Source: Aurantiochytrium sp. KH105 (lineage: Eukaryota; Sar; Bigyra; Thraustochytrida; Thraustochytriidae). Taken from it: 64,000 bases of DNA. The DNA is taken from positions 186,001 to 250,000 of the forward strand of contig BGKB01000034.1 of NCBI GenBank assembly GCA_003116975.1, read 5' to 3'. Below, piece after piece: positions 48,461-57,930 of the stretch. The translations under genes and the position numbers were made by a program. The notes under the pieces were generated by a model that was not told the origin of the DNA, searched no databases, and worked only from the letters and a program-made list of their open reading frames with translations. Each line of letters begins with the position of its first letter. Position 1 is the stretch's first letter.

Positions 48461-50800
48461 ATGCACCACCGACACACGCCGCAGGGCGAGTACGTCTGGG
48501 AGGAGCTGGACCTGCTCCTGGACGAACAGGGCGAGCCCATCCCCGGGACCAACCAGCAGGGCGCGGCGCTGCCGCAGAACCCGTGGGTGGATGCGCAACG
48601 TGGAGGGGGCGCGCCGCCGGGGAACTCGCTGCCGGGCATGATGCCGGGCATGGTCCAGAGCGACCACGGGATGCCGCACCAACAGCAAATGCACCATCAC
48701 CAGCTCGACCAACACCATCATCTGCCACAACACCAGCAACACATGCACCATCCCATGTCGCAGCTGCCCCCTCCGCAGTCTGCAGGCATAATGCAGGGCG
48801 GCGCAGCCCCGCATGTGGGTGGAATGCCCGATGGTCACCTCATGCCCATGCATCAGCAAACAGCCTATGGCACCAACCCGTACGCGCCGGACTCACGCAT
48901 GCCCGGTTCCGCACAGAACACTGTGGACTATCGCCATCAAAATTACCACAATGGCATGCCTTCCCACCTCGGCGATCACGTTGTGCCTGGCGCCGGGTCC
49001 CTGGCAAATCAGCCCAACCACATGGTGGACTCTTCGCACTATGCTAGGACAGGACCAGGCGTCAACGCCGAGGCGAAGGTACAGGGCGGGATCCTCCCCT
49101 CTTCGGTCGGCCCGCCCTCGTCCTTGTCTTCTTCGTCCTCGTCGTCATCGGCACATGCTGCAAGCGCACAGCGCGGAGCTGCTCGGGGACCTCGGCCTGC
49201 AAGCAGCAGTAGCAGCAGCAATAGCAGTAGCAATAGTTCCGCTGCAAGGGCGAACAATTCCGTGCCAGCGCCCTCATCTGGGCCAGCAGCTCCAAAAACT
49301 GGCGGTCGTCGAAGGCCAGCATCGGGATCGCAACGCGCCGCAGCATCAGCAGCGCCCGCCGATCTTGACGCCCCACCCCCGCCCTCGCACGCGGCGGCGC
49401 CCGGCGCTTCTCCCGGCGGCGGCCCGTCCTCGACCTCAAGAAGTCCCTCTGCCTCCACCTCTACATCCAAGGCCGGACGGAGCGGACCCGCTGACAAGGA
49501 CGCCAAACGGCGCGCTGCAGTCGCAGCTGCAAGTCGCGCGACGCGTGCAAAGCGCAAACGCGAGCTCGAGGAGCTCAAAGAGAAAAATGTCAAGTTGGAA
49601 AAAGAGCGCGAAACCTTTTTGAACACGATTGCCGACCTGCAAATGAAGGTGCAGGCCCTTCGCGAGACCGGGTCTATTGACCTTCGTATGGAAAACGATC
49701 TCTTACGAGCTGAGCTCATGGAGCATAAGAGCTTCATCTCCAAGTTCAAGCACATTGCTGATGGCATCCCAACCACCACAAGTGCGAAAAAGCTCATGTG
49801 CAAACAAGGGTCTGACACGGCCATTGCACAGGTTCTTGGCCTGCTTTCCACCAGCATGGCAGACCCCTCGTGGCGTATTGGCGTCATTCAAGACCATCCC
49901 GAGTTTGAAATGCGCTATCAACGCCTTCCGCACGGCGTGAGCGCCGACCGCGCCAAACGATGCAGCATGCGCGTCGATATTCCCGTCTTTCCCGTCAAAG
50001 ACCCGATCGAGGTTGCTCAGGTCTTGTGGGGCGTGTGGTGTGACGAGGACCTCAACAAGCGCATCAGCAAGCACTTTGGCGCTGTTTCCGTCTCGGTGCG
50101 CGAGATTGAGACGGGCATCGAGAACGGTGTCAAGGAGGCAAAGGACAGTAAAGCTGGTGACTCTCTCCGTAATCGCGTCAAGGTCTACTATTATCGCGAG
50201 GAAACCTCACGCCACGGCTTTGATGCGGAGGCTGAGGGCAAGTCCACCGATGTCGTCGATACTGTGCTGTTGCTCTCGTCGCGCGAGAAGAGCATTTCAC
50301 GCTCTTCATTCCCGCCCGACATGCGCTTCCACAAATTCCCACCAGACGCCAAGACAGAGCGCGCTCGCTTGGAGGGGAAAGTCAAGCCCGCGGAGCCCTT
50401 TACTCTCGAGCAGCAGCAGGGTCTCGAGGGCCAGAAGAATTACCACGCCATTGTTCTCGCATCTACCTCCACGCAGCACAGCCTCGGTCTCGTGCCCGTC
50501 AAGCAAGGTGTTCATCGCATTCGCTCCGCTTTGCTCGAGGGCGCGGTCTTCCGCAAGGTCGACAACGGTGTAGCCATGTCCTTAGTGTATTCCTACCCTT
50601 CGAACGCCGAGGGTAGAATCAAGGCCCACCACGATGCCCTTGTCGCGGACGACGGGACGCTCAACGAGCAGTGGGCAAAGGTGATTTGCGAGATGCACGA
50701 CATTGTCCTTGAACGTCTGCCTCCCGCGATTTTTGACGCCTACCGCAAGGCACGCGACCAGGGTGTGCCTTTCCCAAAGTCGCTCGAGAATCACCTTTGA
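48461..50800 (+). CDS. bZIP-like transcription factor with altered basic region and conserved C-terminal domain
   Basis: The protein has 779 residues. Residues 1-340 are low complexity: His/Gln/Met-rich first, then Ser/Ala/Pro-rich. A bZIP-like segment starts near 345. The basic region reads RRAAVAAASRATRAKRKREL; S358-R359 matches the family Ser-Arg, but the usual Asn eight residues earlier is Arg. The zipper has heptad residues Leu, Leu, Phe, Leu, Leu (about 372-400). After residue 430 comes a 330-residue globular region (for example RRVDIP-like and VAQVLWGVWCDEDLNKRI). It resembles the START-like domain that follows bZIPs in oomycete proteins; I infer this from layout, not a search. It is presumably nuclear. 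The start at 48461 is the first ATG after stops in this frame's upstream repeat-rich DNA. Confidence 0.75.
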   Translation: MHHRHTPQGEYVWEELDLLLDEQGEPIPGTNQQGAALPQNPWVDAQRGGGAPPGNSLPGMMPGMVQSDHGMPHQQQMHHHQLDQHHHLPQHQQHMHHPMSQLPPPQSAGIMQGGAAPHVGGMPDGHLMPMHQQTAYGTNPYAPDSRMPGSAQNTVDYRHQNYHNGMPSHLGDHVVPGAGSLANQPNHMVDSSHYARTGPGVNAEAKVQGGILPSSVGPPSSLSSSSSSSSAHAASAQRGAARGPRPASSSSSSNSSSNSSAARANNSVPAPSSGPAAPKTGGRRRPASGSQRAAASAAPADLDAPPPPSHAAAPGASPGGGPSSTSRSPSASTSTSKAGRSGPADKDAKRRAAVAAASRATRAKRKRELEELKEKNVKLEKERETFLNTIADLQMKVQALRETGSIDLRMENDLLRAELMEHKSFISKFKHIADGIPTTTSAKKLMCKQGSDTAIAQVLGLLSTSMADPSWRIGVIQDHPEFEMRYQRLPHGVSADRAKRCSMRVDIPVFPVKDPIEVAQVLWGVWCDEDLNKRISKHFGAVSVSVREIETGIENGVKEAKDSKAGDSLRNRVKVYYYREETSRHGFDAEAEGKSTDVVDTVLLLSSREKSISRSSFPPDMRFHKFPPDAKTERARLEGKVKPAEPFTLEQQQGLEGQKNYHAIVLASTSTQHSLGLVPVKQGVHRIRSALLEGAVFRKVDNGVAMSLVYSYPSNAEGRIKAHHDALVADDGTLNEQWAKVICEMHDIVLERLPPAIFDAYRKARDQGVPFPKSLENHL

Positions 50801-50983
50801 TGATCGACGCTAGAAGTCCGGGAGGAAAGAGACGAGAGAGACTGACAGGATTTTTACGAACATTGTAGCTTGGGCAAAGCAGATAACGCGATCTCTTTTT
50901 CCTTTCTTTTTTTCCCCCTCTTGTTCCCCTTTCTTTTTCTTTTTGCGCCACACGGCTGCAGGCGTAAGAGAATGATACAAGAC

Positions 50984-51073
50984 ACATCTTCACCTTTCTG
51001 CAAAGCAAAAGCAGGCGTGTGTTTGACGACATCTTTACCTTTCTGCAAAGCAAAAGCAGGTGCGTTTTTGACG
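50984..51073. repeat. 45-bp tandem duplication, two copies
   Basis: Copies at 50984-51028 and 51029-51073 share ACATCTT(C/T)ACCTTTCTGC, then AAAGCAAAAGCAGG and GTTTGACG-like ends, with only a few differences. Confidence 0.88.
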
Positions 51074-51184
51074 CCTTCGCAAGAATATCCTCTGAGATGC
51101 CCAGATACTTGACCTTTCTTATATGGAAAGGGGAAGTAAGACCACCAGCTTTGCAAAACGCGACTGGACGTAATCTCGTCATCT

Positions 51185-51210
51185 CCCCCCCCCCCCCCCC
51201 CCCCCCCCCC
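51185..51210. repeat. Homopolymer C run of 26 bases
   Basis: Twenty-six consecutive C residues, preceded by TCT. Its exact length is likely to be unreliable in any assembly. Confidence 0.9.
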
Positions 51211-51451
51211 ATTTGCTTTTCCCCCCATTTGAGACTTGCACCATGGTCAGAGTTCAACACACTATGGCCGTATTTAGCTATTCGTCTTGCGATGCTCTTT
51301 CTACGTGACCTGCAAAACTACGCTCCTCGACTTTCCAAATTACTAACTGTGAGGCACTCTTGCCTTGATCTTACTGTCAATGTGGAGGATTGCACACAAG
51401 GCCGACTTCGAGTTCGTAAAATGATTTTATGGAACAATCCAATCTAGTAGC

Positions 51452-54400
51452 TTACTTTGCGTCTGGTGGTGCGGGATTACGCAAGGCGCCCATGGTCGAG
51501 GCAGCATGAGTAAACCGGGGAAAATTACGCTCACGAAGACGATCAAGTTCCTGCTTGAGAAATTCAATCTCGTCCGTCTGCGCCCGTGCAAGATCCATGA
51601 GACGGCGGCGTGTCACGATTGCCTTCATGCGAGCCTTGGCGGCAGAAGCTCCAGATCCGACGGCAGGCGTCTGGGCCTTGCGAGGCCTACTTGCCCGCGC
51701 CCTTCGCTGTGGGCTTCCTGCTGCATTCTTGGTCTCCTCATCGGCATTATTGCTGCCACTGTTGCTGCCTTGAGTAGCTTCGTGGTCATTGTCAAGCACG
51801 GAAATACCCGTGCGGGCCTGCAAAACCGCATTTCGCATTTGTACATTGGTGGAAAGGTCGCGAATTCTCGTCTCGAGCTCGATATTTTCGTCCGCGAGGC
51901 TGCGCTCTCGACTGTCGATACGATCGAGCGCTTCTCCCATCTTGTCCATTTTTGCTTGGTGTATTTTCTTCATGCGAGCAACCTTTTGCTCCGTTTGCTG
52001 CGACTGTTCGTGGGTGTCAGTGACTTCGCCGCCCTTGATGAGCTCTTGAAGCTCGCGCGTCACACGCAGCATGTGGAGATCCGTGTAGTGCTCTTCGAGG
52101 TCGTACTCTTGCTGAAGCATGTACTTGTGCTCCCACTCCATGTAATTGATGCTCTTGCGAAAGTCTTTCATCTTTTTCATGATGCCGACCTTGGCATCGC
52201 CCAAGTTGACAATCTCTGCGTTCTCCGCTTCGATGACGGCTCGATCCAGGAGCATACTATCTGCATAGCTGGTGATGAGCGCCCCAGCTTTGACTTCGTC
52301 TTGTCCTTGCTTGATGCGAATAATGACCTCGAGGTCCTGGGATTCAAGCTTTTCGGATTCCTGAAGCTCGATGAACTCCTCGCCCAAGGCCTCGATCTGA
52401 CTCGCGGCCGCCGTGCGCTGCCCAACGAGCAGGCTGCCCTGCGACTCGAGCTGCGCAGCCTCCTGCGAGAGTCTCTTGAGGTCGAGCTCGGAACGGATCT
52501 TCTCCAGGCGAGAGCTCTGCAAGAGCGCCCAGCGCGGTTCGTCCATGGCAAGACTCTCGGGACAATCGCGCTCAAAGTCCAATGGGACCAGCGCGCGCTT
52601 CTCCTCCTCCCGCCGCTTGTCTTCTTCCGAAGTCTCATCGATCACGCCGTAAGGGTCAAGTGTCTCCACGGTTTCGCCGCTTGAGGTCCCCACAGCCTCT
52701 GCCGCCACGGCGCCGAGGGCCTCGGCGAGTGCCTGTTGATTTGTGTTTCGGCCTATCGACGAGTGCGAGCCTCGGCGCTGGCTGTGGCGTCGATCCGAAA
52801 GGTCGCTGCTGCGCCTCCGATGGCTCGAGGCAGTTCCGTGCCCAAAGCCGACCGAGGAACGTCTGCTGGAGTGTCTCGAGATCTCGCCAAGAAAGGTCGC
52901 GCGCTGCCCAACGCGGTACTTGAACATGGCCATGAGGATCTTCATTTCGTCGGCGTCGATAGTGTCGCCAGCGGCAGCAGCTTGCTCTTGGATCTGAAGC
53001 TTAAAGTTCTTCTCGAGCGCCTTGTCCTTTTCTTGGCACATTTGCAATGAAGCGCGCGCAGCGTCCAGAATGGGCTGGAAATCGTCAATTTCCGCCTGCG
53101 CACGAGCGCGCTCTTCGAGCGCCTGCTCGAGGGCCTCACGGTTTTTAGCCTTGCGCACGACCAAGTCTTCGCGGCGAATGAGAGAGAGTGAGAGGCGGGA
53201 AATGTACTGACCTTGCGTGGCAATGCTTTCCGCAACACGGATCTTGAAGCGCAGAAGACCCTTGAGCACCTCGCCAAAGACTACGGCAATCTCCTCGATC
53301 TCGCCGTAAATCTTCTTCATTTCCACTTCGAGCGACTTGATGTACTTGTCCTTTTCTTCGGTGAACTTCGCGAGCTGAATCTCGAAGTCATCGTGCTCCT
53401 TGCGCTCCTCCTCGGACATGTCGGCATAGTCAATCTCATTCATCCACGCTGGACGCTCCATGGTCTTTTCCGCGAGCGAGAGCTCTCGCGCCGCCTCAAG
53501 AGTGCCGTTCATCATGTCATCAAGCGCACGTGCCCCCATGTTGTCTTTCGCAGCCTCTGCCTCCCGACGGAGTCGCTCCTCTTCTTCCCGGGCCACTCGC
53601 TCCCGTTCTGCCTTGGACAGGTACTTTTCTACGCCGATCTCCTCCTGGCTGACCTCGAGTACGGACTCGGCGCGCTCGCTCGGATGCCAAAAATTCGGCA
53701 CCACCTCCTCTTCGCGACTCAGTTCGCGCAGAATCTCATTGATGCGCTCGTAGCGGCTGGTGATGCGCTCTACGGCGTCCTCCTTCTCTTCGACGACCTT
53801 GTCAAAGCGCTCGTTGAAAGCCTGCATCAACTTGCGCTGCAACTCTCGCAACATCACGAGCTGATGGCGCACCTGGACGCTTGAGCGCAAGGCCGCAGGA
53901 TGGTACAAGAGGTCGATGAGCATAGCGCCCGCATTGGCGCCGGCGGCCTCCGCAGCATCGCCATTGGCCCCATCCGCACCACCCTCATCGCCTTCGTCAT
54001 CGGCATCGTCACCCTCACCGTCGCCCTCGGCGTCATCATCATCGTCATCGCCGGCATCGCCAGCGTCGGCGTCGGCGCCATCATCGCTGCCGGCATCATC
54101 GCCCGCCTTGGCCTTTTCCGCGGCACTGGCATCGCCATTGCCCTCTCCACCGGGGCCATCAAGACCCGATTCATCGAGAGAAGGCTTAAGGACGCCGGCA
54201 TTGACGATCCAGTCGACCTCATCCGAAATGGTGCGCATCGGGCCGCTCTCGGTCACCCAAGTGTTACGCTTCGACGCTGTCTCGGGTCCCGCAGCAGCAC
54301 GAATTTCCCGCAACTCAATGGAGCGCATCTGCATGACGCGCGCCACGCGACGTTTCTCGGCGGCGCTCTGTTTGGGAACAGGAAAGTTGCGAACCTTGTT

Positions 54401-56965
54401 GTCCTCACCGGCGTCGACTGCGCGGACCTCGCGCGAGGGCGTTTCCATGGCTTCCCAGCAGTTTTGCTTGATGCGGGCATACAGGTTCTCGCGATCGGCA
54501 ATCTCCTGCTCGATTTCTGCGCGGAGCGCCTCGGCAGCGGCCTCGTTGCTCTGGCAAATGATCTTGCGGCCCTCGACGTCGACGACGAACTCTTCGCGAG
54601 GCAGCTTTTCAAGATCCGAAACCATTTTGTTGGCCTCGAGCAGACTAAAGAGACGCTCTTGCAAGACCTTGATGTGGCCGCGGCGCTCGCTTCGCTTCTT
54701 CTCGAACTCGGACTCGAGGACGTCGTGGGCGCGTTTCTTCCACTTTGCGCTCTCGCTCATCGACTGTGTCCCAATGTTGGCCTGAGGCACAAGCTGAAGT
54801 TTGTCGTCGTCTGCGGCGCGCACCGAAATGCCATCCTTGAGCGAGGCGTCTCGAAGAGACCGAGGAATCGGAACAAAGGCAACAGCACCGTCGGCAAGAC
54901 CCACTGCAAGAACGGAGGTGTCACTGGTAAAGCACAAGGCCGAGGGCATGACGGAGGACGCGTAGACTGCCTGCGAGGTTTTCACCATTTTTGCAGTGTC
55001 CTTGGCATCGAGCCAGAGCGTCACCGTGCCGTCTAGCGAGCCGCTCGCGATGGCCTGGCCCTGTTGCGTGAGTGCCCAGGTTGGCCCTTCGTGAGCTTGA
55101 GCCGGAAGCGTCGATACCTGGACTTGGTCGCCCTGTGAGGGAGCAAGAACCTCAATCTCCTGTGGCTTATGCAAAAGCGTTGCCAGAATGTGCCCACTAG
55201 GGGTGCGGACCATGCCCCCGATGGCGCCATGCTTGGGAACCGGCATCGACCCTGCAGGCTCAGCAATGGCTCGCATGGTGCCAGTCTTGTTAATCTCGGA
55301 CAGGGATGGCAGCGTGACGCGCTGCAAGCTCGCCTCGAGCAGAACATTATCCTTTGCTTGAGCGTCCGGGTCTGAGTCGGCCACAGTCTGGCCCGCCATG
55401 AGAATGGTCTCAGATGACTGCCAGACGAGGCCTCTGGGATGAAAGTGATCCGGAAGATCGGTCACAGTCGCAAGCTCAATGGCGTCCCGCTTGGATCGAG
55501 ATGGAAGATTAACGCGAAAGGTGCTCATGACGGCCTCCGCGGAGGAGATGGTGGCGAGTAAATTCCCGCATGGGCTAAAGACGAGCTGCGCGATGGCATG
55601 ATCGTGTGCACGGATCGTCTGCACAATTTGGATTCGCCAAGGTCCACTTCTCGGTTTGCTCACCTGAATGACGAGGACGAGACCACACTTTGTACCGACT
55701 GCGAGAAAGGGAGCGTGGGTGCTTGAGGCCAAGGAAGTGAGCTTGCGACGCGTGCTTAGCTCCTCGGCAGAGTCACGAATGATGGTTTGAGCAAGAGGCA
55801 CGCGCGAGTCCGAGGTCGCGTCCCAAATACGCAAGGAAGAATCCTGACCAATGGAAGCCAGAAGACCGGGGGAGCCGCGCGGCCCGGTAAGGACGGGCGA
55901 CATGGCGAGTACAGCGTCGGCATGAGCGCTCGAGATCAATTTAAAGTCCACATTCCCTCCATCGGTCGGAATGTGGGTGCTGACCAGGAAGCGATCGCCA
56001 CGACTCGTAATGAAGAGGACCTTTGTGAAGTTGTCGTTGAGACGCAGTGCAACAATAGGAGAACGGAGAGCACTCGCTTCGTCAGTTTGCGACGAAGAAA
56101 GGTCGTAGGGATCCGCGACGAAGCCAGACACGCAAGGCGTGGCGCTGTGAATTACGGCAAAGGTGGATTCCGAGGTCCAGAGAAGCGAGCCGTCTTCTGT
56201 GCCCATGAGAAGAAAGCCTTTGATGGCGCGAATGGTGATTGCTTTGCAATCGTTTTCGACCTGTTTGATGACTTGGCCAGAGCGCGGGTCAACTCGGAGA
56301 ATGTGTTGCTCTGTCAGGACAAGAAGCTGGCCATCCTTGCTCCAGGCAAAGTCACTGACCGGACTTTGGCTCAGCGTCTCGCAGGTGCTTTCGTGAAGTT
56401 CGTGTGATTTTGAGGTTTCCGCAATGTTGAGGAGACGGAGGCCACCAGGTCCGGCACAAGCAAGGTAGTTGGCATCCAGAGGGCAGAAGGAAACCTTGTC
56501 GAGGTCGGTGTGAAGTTCCTTGCGAGCGAGAATGCTCTTGTCAGGGCATCGCAAGTCCCAAATGACGAGCTCGCGGCTGAGCTCTGCGCCGACTGCGGCA
56601 AGACGCGTGCCGTCTCGCGCGAAGGCTAGTGCCGCGTGAGCCAGTTCGGCACCATTTGCGAGCTCAAAGTTCGATTCGGCCTTGTCATCGAGTGCTCGAA
56701 CGACCACGGTGGGGCGCTCAGCTGGCCTGGAGTACGCATAGGTGCCCTTTGGCCCGGTACAAAGCGCCGTGATGTTCCGAAGCTCCCGTGCATCCTGCTG
56801 CAGTGATGCAACAGGTGCAGGCTCGTTTTTGTGCGAGAAAGTCTGAATTCCAGTCTTGGCGTCGGTGATGCCGAGCGTGGTGCCGCACACATCAATGATG
56901 CTCTGCTCTCCCGCGAGCGCGGCTTGCGTCGCAGCGCCGCTGACGAAGCGCAAGGACATCGCCAT
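51452..56965 (-). CDS. CFAP43: Cilia- and flagella-associated protein 43
   Basis: The protein has 1837 residues. Residues 1-720 are divergent WD40 repeats forming two propellers (ELVIWDLRCPD, LRIWDATSDSR, GTVTLWLDAKD). The rest is coiled coil. Family-typical stretches include SDLEKLPREEFVVD and KQNCWEAMETPSREVRA, then RYERINEILRELSREEE, EIGVEKYLSKAERER and RALDDMMNGTLE. These last resemble CFAP43 more than its paralogue CFAP44. CFAP43 and CFAP44 form the tether that links inner dynein arm f to the axonemal doublet. An acidic Asp/Gly/Ala insertion at about 960-1020, coded around 53930-54110, is extra. Its place near IFT43 and LRRC49 genes may be chance. It is a single exon of 5.5 kb. Confidence 0.87.
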   Translation of the reverse strand: MAMSLRFVSGAATQAALAGEQSIIDVCGTTLGITDAKTGIQTFSHKNEPAPVASLQQDARELRNITALCTGPKGTYAYSRPAERPTVVVRALDDKAESNFELANGAELAHAALAFARDGTRLAAVGAELSRELVIWDLRCPDKSILARKELHTDLDKVSFCPLDANYLACAGPGGLRLLNIAETSKSHELHESTCETLSQSPVSDFAWSKDGQLLVLTEQHILRVDPRSGQVIKQVENDCKAITIRAIKGFLLMGTEDGSLLWTSESTFAVIHSATPCVSGFVADPYDLSSSQTDEASALRSPIVALRLNDNFTKVLFITSRGDRFLVSTHIPTDGGNVDFKLISSAHADAVLAMSPVLTGPRGSPGLLASIGQDSSLRIWDATSDSRVPLAQTIIRDSAEELSTRRKLTSLASSTHAPFLAVGTKCGLVLVIQVSKPRSGPWRIQIVQTIRAHDHAIAQLVFSPCGNLLATISSAEAVMSTFRVNLPSRSKRDAIELATVTDLPDHFHPRGLVWQSSETILMAGQTVADSDPDAQAKDNVLLEASLQRVTLPSLSEINKTGTMRAIAEPAGSMPVPKHGAIGGMVRTPSGHILATLLHKPQEIEVLAPSQGDQVQVSTLPAQAHEGPTWALTQQGQAIASGSLDGTVTLWLDAKDTAKMVKTSQAVYASSVMPSALCFTSDTSVLAVGLADGAVAFVPIPRSLRDASLKDGISVRAADDDKLQLVPQANIGTQSMSESAKWKKRAHDVLESEFEKKRSERRGHIKVLQERLFSLLEANKMVSDLEKLPREEFVVDVEGRKIICQSNEAAAEALRAEIEQEIADRENLYARIKQNCWEAMETPSREVRAVDAGEDNKVRNFPVPKQSAAEKRRVARVMQMRSIELREIRAAAGPETASKRNTWVTESGPMRTISDEVDWIVNAGVLKPSLDESGLDGPGGEGNGDASAAEKAKAGDDAGSDDGADADAGDAGDDDDDDAEGDGEGDDADDEGDEGGADGANGDAAEAAGANAGAMLIDLLYHPAALRSSVQVRHQLVMLRELQRKLMQAFNERFDKVVEEKEDAVERITSRYERINEILRELSREEEVVPNFWHPSERAESVLEVSQEEIGVEKYLSKAERERVAREEEERLRREAEAAKDNMGARALDDMMNGTLEAARELSLAEKTMERPAWMNEIDYADMSEEERKEHDDFEIQLAKFTEEKDKYIKSLEVEMKKIYGEIEEIAVVFGEVLKGLLRFKIRVAESIATQGQYISRLSLSLIRREDLVVRKAKNREALEQALEERARAQAEIDDFQPILDAARASLQMCQEKDKALEKNFKLQIQEQAAAAGDTIDADEMKILMAMFKYRVGQRATFLGEISRHSSRRSSVGFGHGTASSHRRRSSDLSDRRHSQRRGSHSSIGRNTNQQALAEALGAVAAEAVGTSSGETVETLDPYGVIDETSEEDKRREEEKRALVPLDFERDCPESLAMDEPRWALLQSSRLEKIRSELDLKRLSQEAAQLESQGSLLVGQRTAAASQIEALGEEFIELQESEKLESQDLEVIIRIKQGQDEVKAGALITSYADSMLLDRAVIEAENAEIVNLGDAKVGIMKKMKDFRKSINYMEWEHKYMLQQEYDLEEHYTDLHMLRVTRELQELIKGGEVTDTHEQSQQTEQKVARMKKIHQAKMDKMGEALDRIDSRERSLADENIELETRIRDLSTNVQMRNAVLQARTGISVLDNDHEATQGSNSGSNNADEETKNAAGSPQRRARASRPRKAQTPAVGSGASAAKARMKAIVTRRRLMDLARAQTDEIEFLKQELDRLRERNFPRFTHAASTMGALRNPAPPDAK

Positions 56966-57097
56966 GATGTTTGTTCACAGAAATGGCAAATTGCTCTGCT
57001 TTGCTGTGCCTTGTTTCGTTTTGCTTTTGTAGTGTGCTGTTCCGATGGCAAGCAAGTCGCAGGTACAGCCACTGCCGTCGTCGTCGCCGCCGCAAAC

Positions 57098-57121
57098 AGC
57101 TCAGCTCAGCTCAGCTCAGCT
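57098..57121. repeat. (CAGCT)n pentanucleotide repeat
   Basis: About five CAGCT units (AGCTCAGCTCAGCTC) occur in the upstream region of CFAP43. Confidence 0.9.
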
Positions 57122-57154
57122 GGCGCGGTCACTCAGCTGACTCGCGCAGTCAGC

Positions 57155-57185
57155 CGACGCGACGCGACGCGACGCGACGCGACGC
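57155..57185. repeat. (GACGC)n pentanucleotide repeat
   Basis: Six tandem GACGC units lie 35 bases from the CAGCT tract. Confidence 0.92.
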
Positions 57186-57930
57186 AGTGCAAGAGACAGT
57201 CTTTGCTTTTCCCTAGCTCGTGCCCAAAGGATGGAAAAGTAAGGTACCGACAAATTCCGCTCATCCAACTGCCCGGCTCATTAGACGTGACAGACAACAT
57301 TGAGAGCGGCTGGCCGGCTGGTCAATCACTCTGTCAAAGCAGAGAGACAGAGAGAGACCGTCGTCAGCAAAGAGATAGATCCGTTGACCACCCCTCGAAA
57401 CTCCCAAACCTAACCTGATTTTTGCGTCAACCCTAGACGTTTCATCTTTCGACGTTTCTTAACCGCTTAAACCGTAATTGGAAAAAAGACGGTGCTATCC
57501 TTTTTTGTCTTTGCGCTCTGGAGAGAAAGTCAGCAAGCAGCAGTTCGGCGATGGTGGAAAGGAAGGCCTTGAGGGCAAATTCCGCTCATCACAGAGAGCG
57601 ATTGAACGAGGGAGAGCGAAGCTGTATACTATGTAGCCCGCATGGAGACCGGAAAACCGGATCGATCGAGATGTGCGACGCCAAGAAAGAACCTACCAAG
57701 GAAGAACCTGCTGATGAGAGAGGAAATGTAGTGAGTTGAGAATAAAGCGTGACGCGGGCTAATTATGATTTCTGCGACCGAGCAGAGCAAGTATTCCCCA
57801 GCGCCAGAGCTCTCTTCCTTGCATATCTTTGCCTCTTCTTGCTCAAAAATTGTACCGTTCAATAGTTAGTAAGTAGGAAAGATTGCAGATTCCTGGCAAT
57901 CGAGGCCACATTTGCAAAGAGGTGTGTGGA

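Larger units (their letters stand above)
50801..51451. other. Convergent intergenic region with repeats
   Basis: The 3' flanks of the bZIP gene and CFAP43. It contains a T-rich tract (50897-50945), a 45-base tandem duplication and a 26-base C run. No gene is seen. Confidence 0.6.
56966..57930. other. Intergenic region with pentanucleotide repeats
   Basis: It holds the promoter of CFAP43 and the 3' flank of the secreted protein. It contains CAGCT and GACGC tracts. A 62-codon frame at 57551-57739 has no recognisable content. Confidence 0.5.

Noticed and set aside
47607..48728. 373-codon minus-strand frame
   Set aside because: Pro/Ala/Arg-rich without motifs; overlaps the bZIP start antisense and a CCAT repeat.
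57405..57440. Telomere-like AACCTAACCT / AACCCTAGAC words
   Set aside because: Only isolated short words, not an array; chance.
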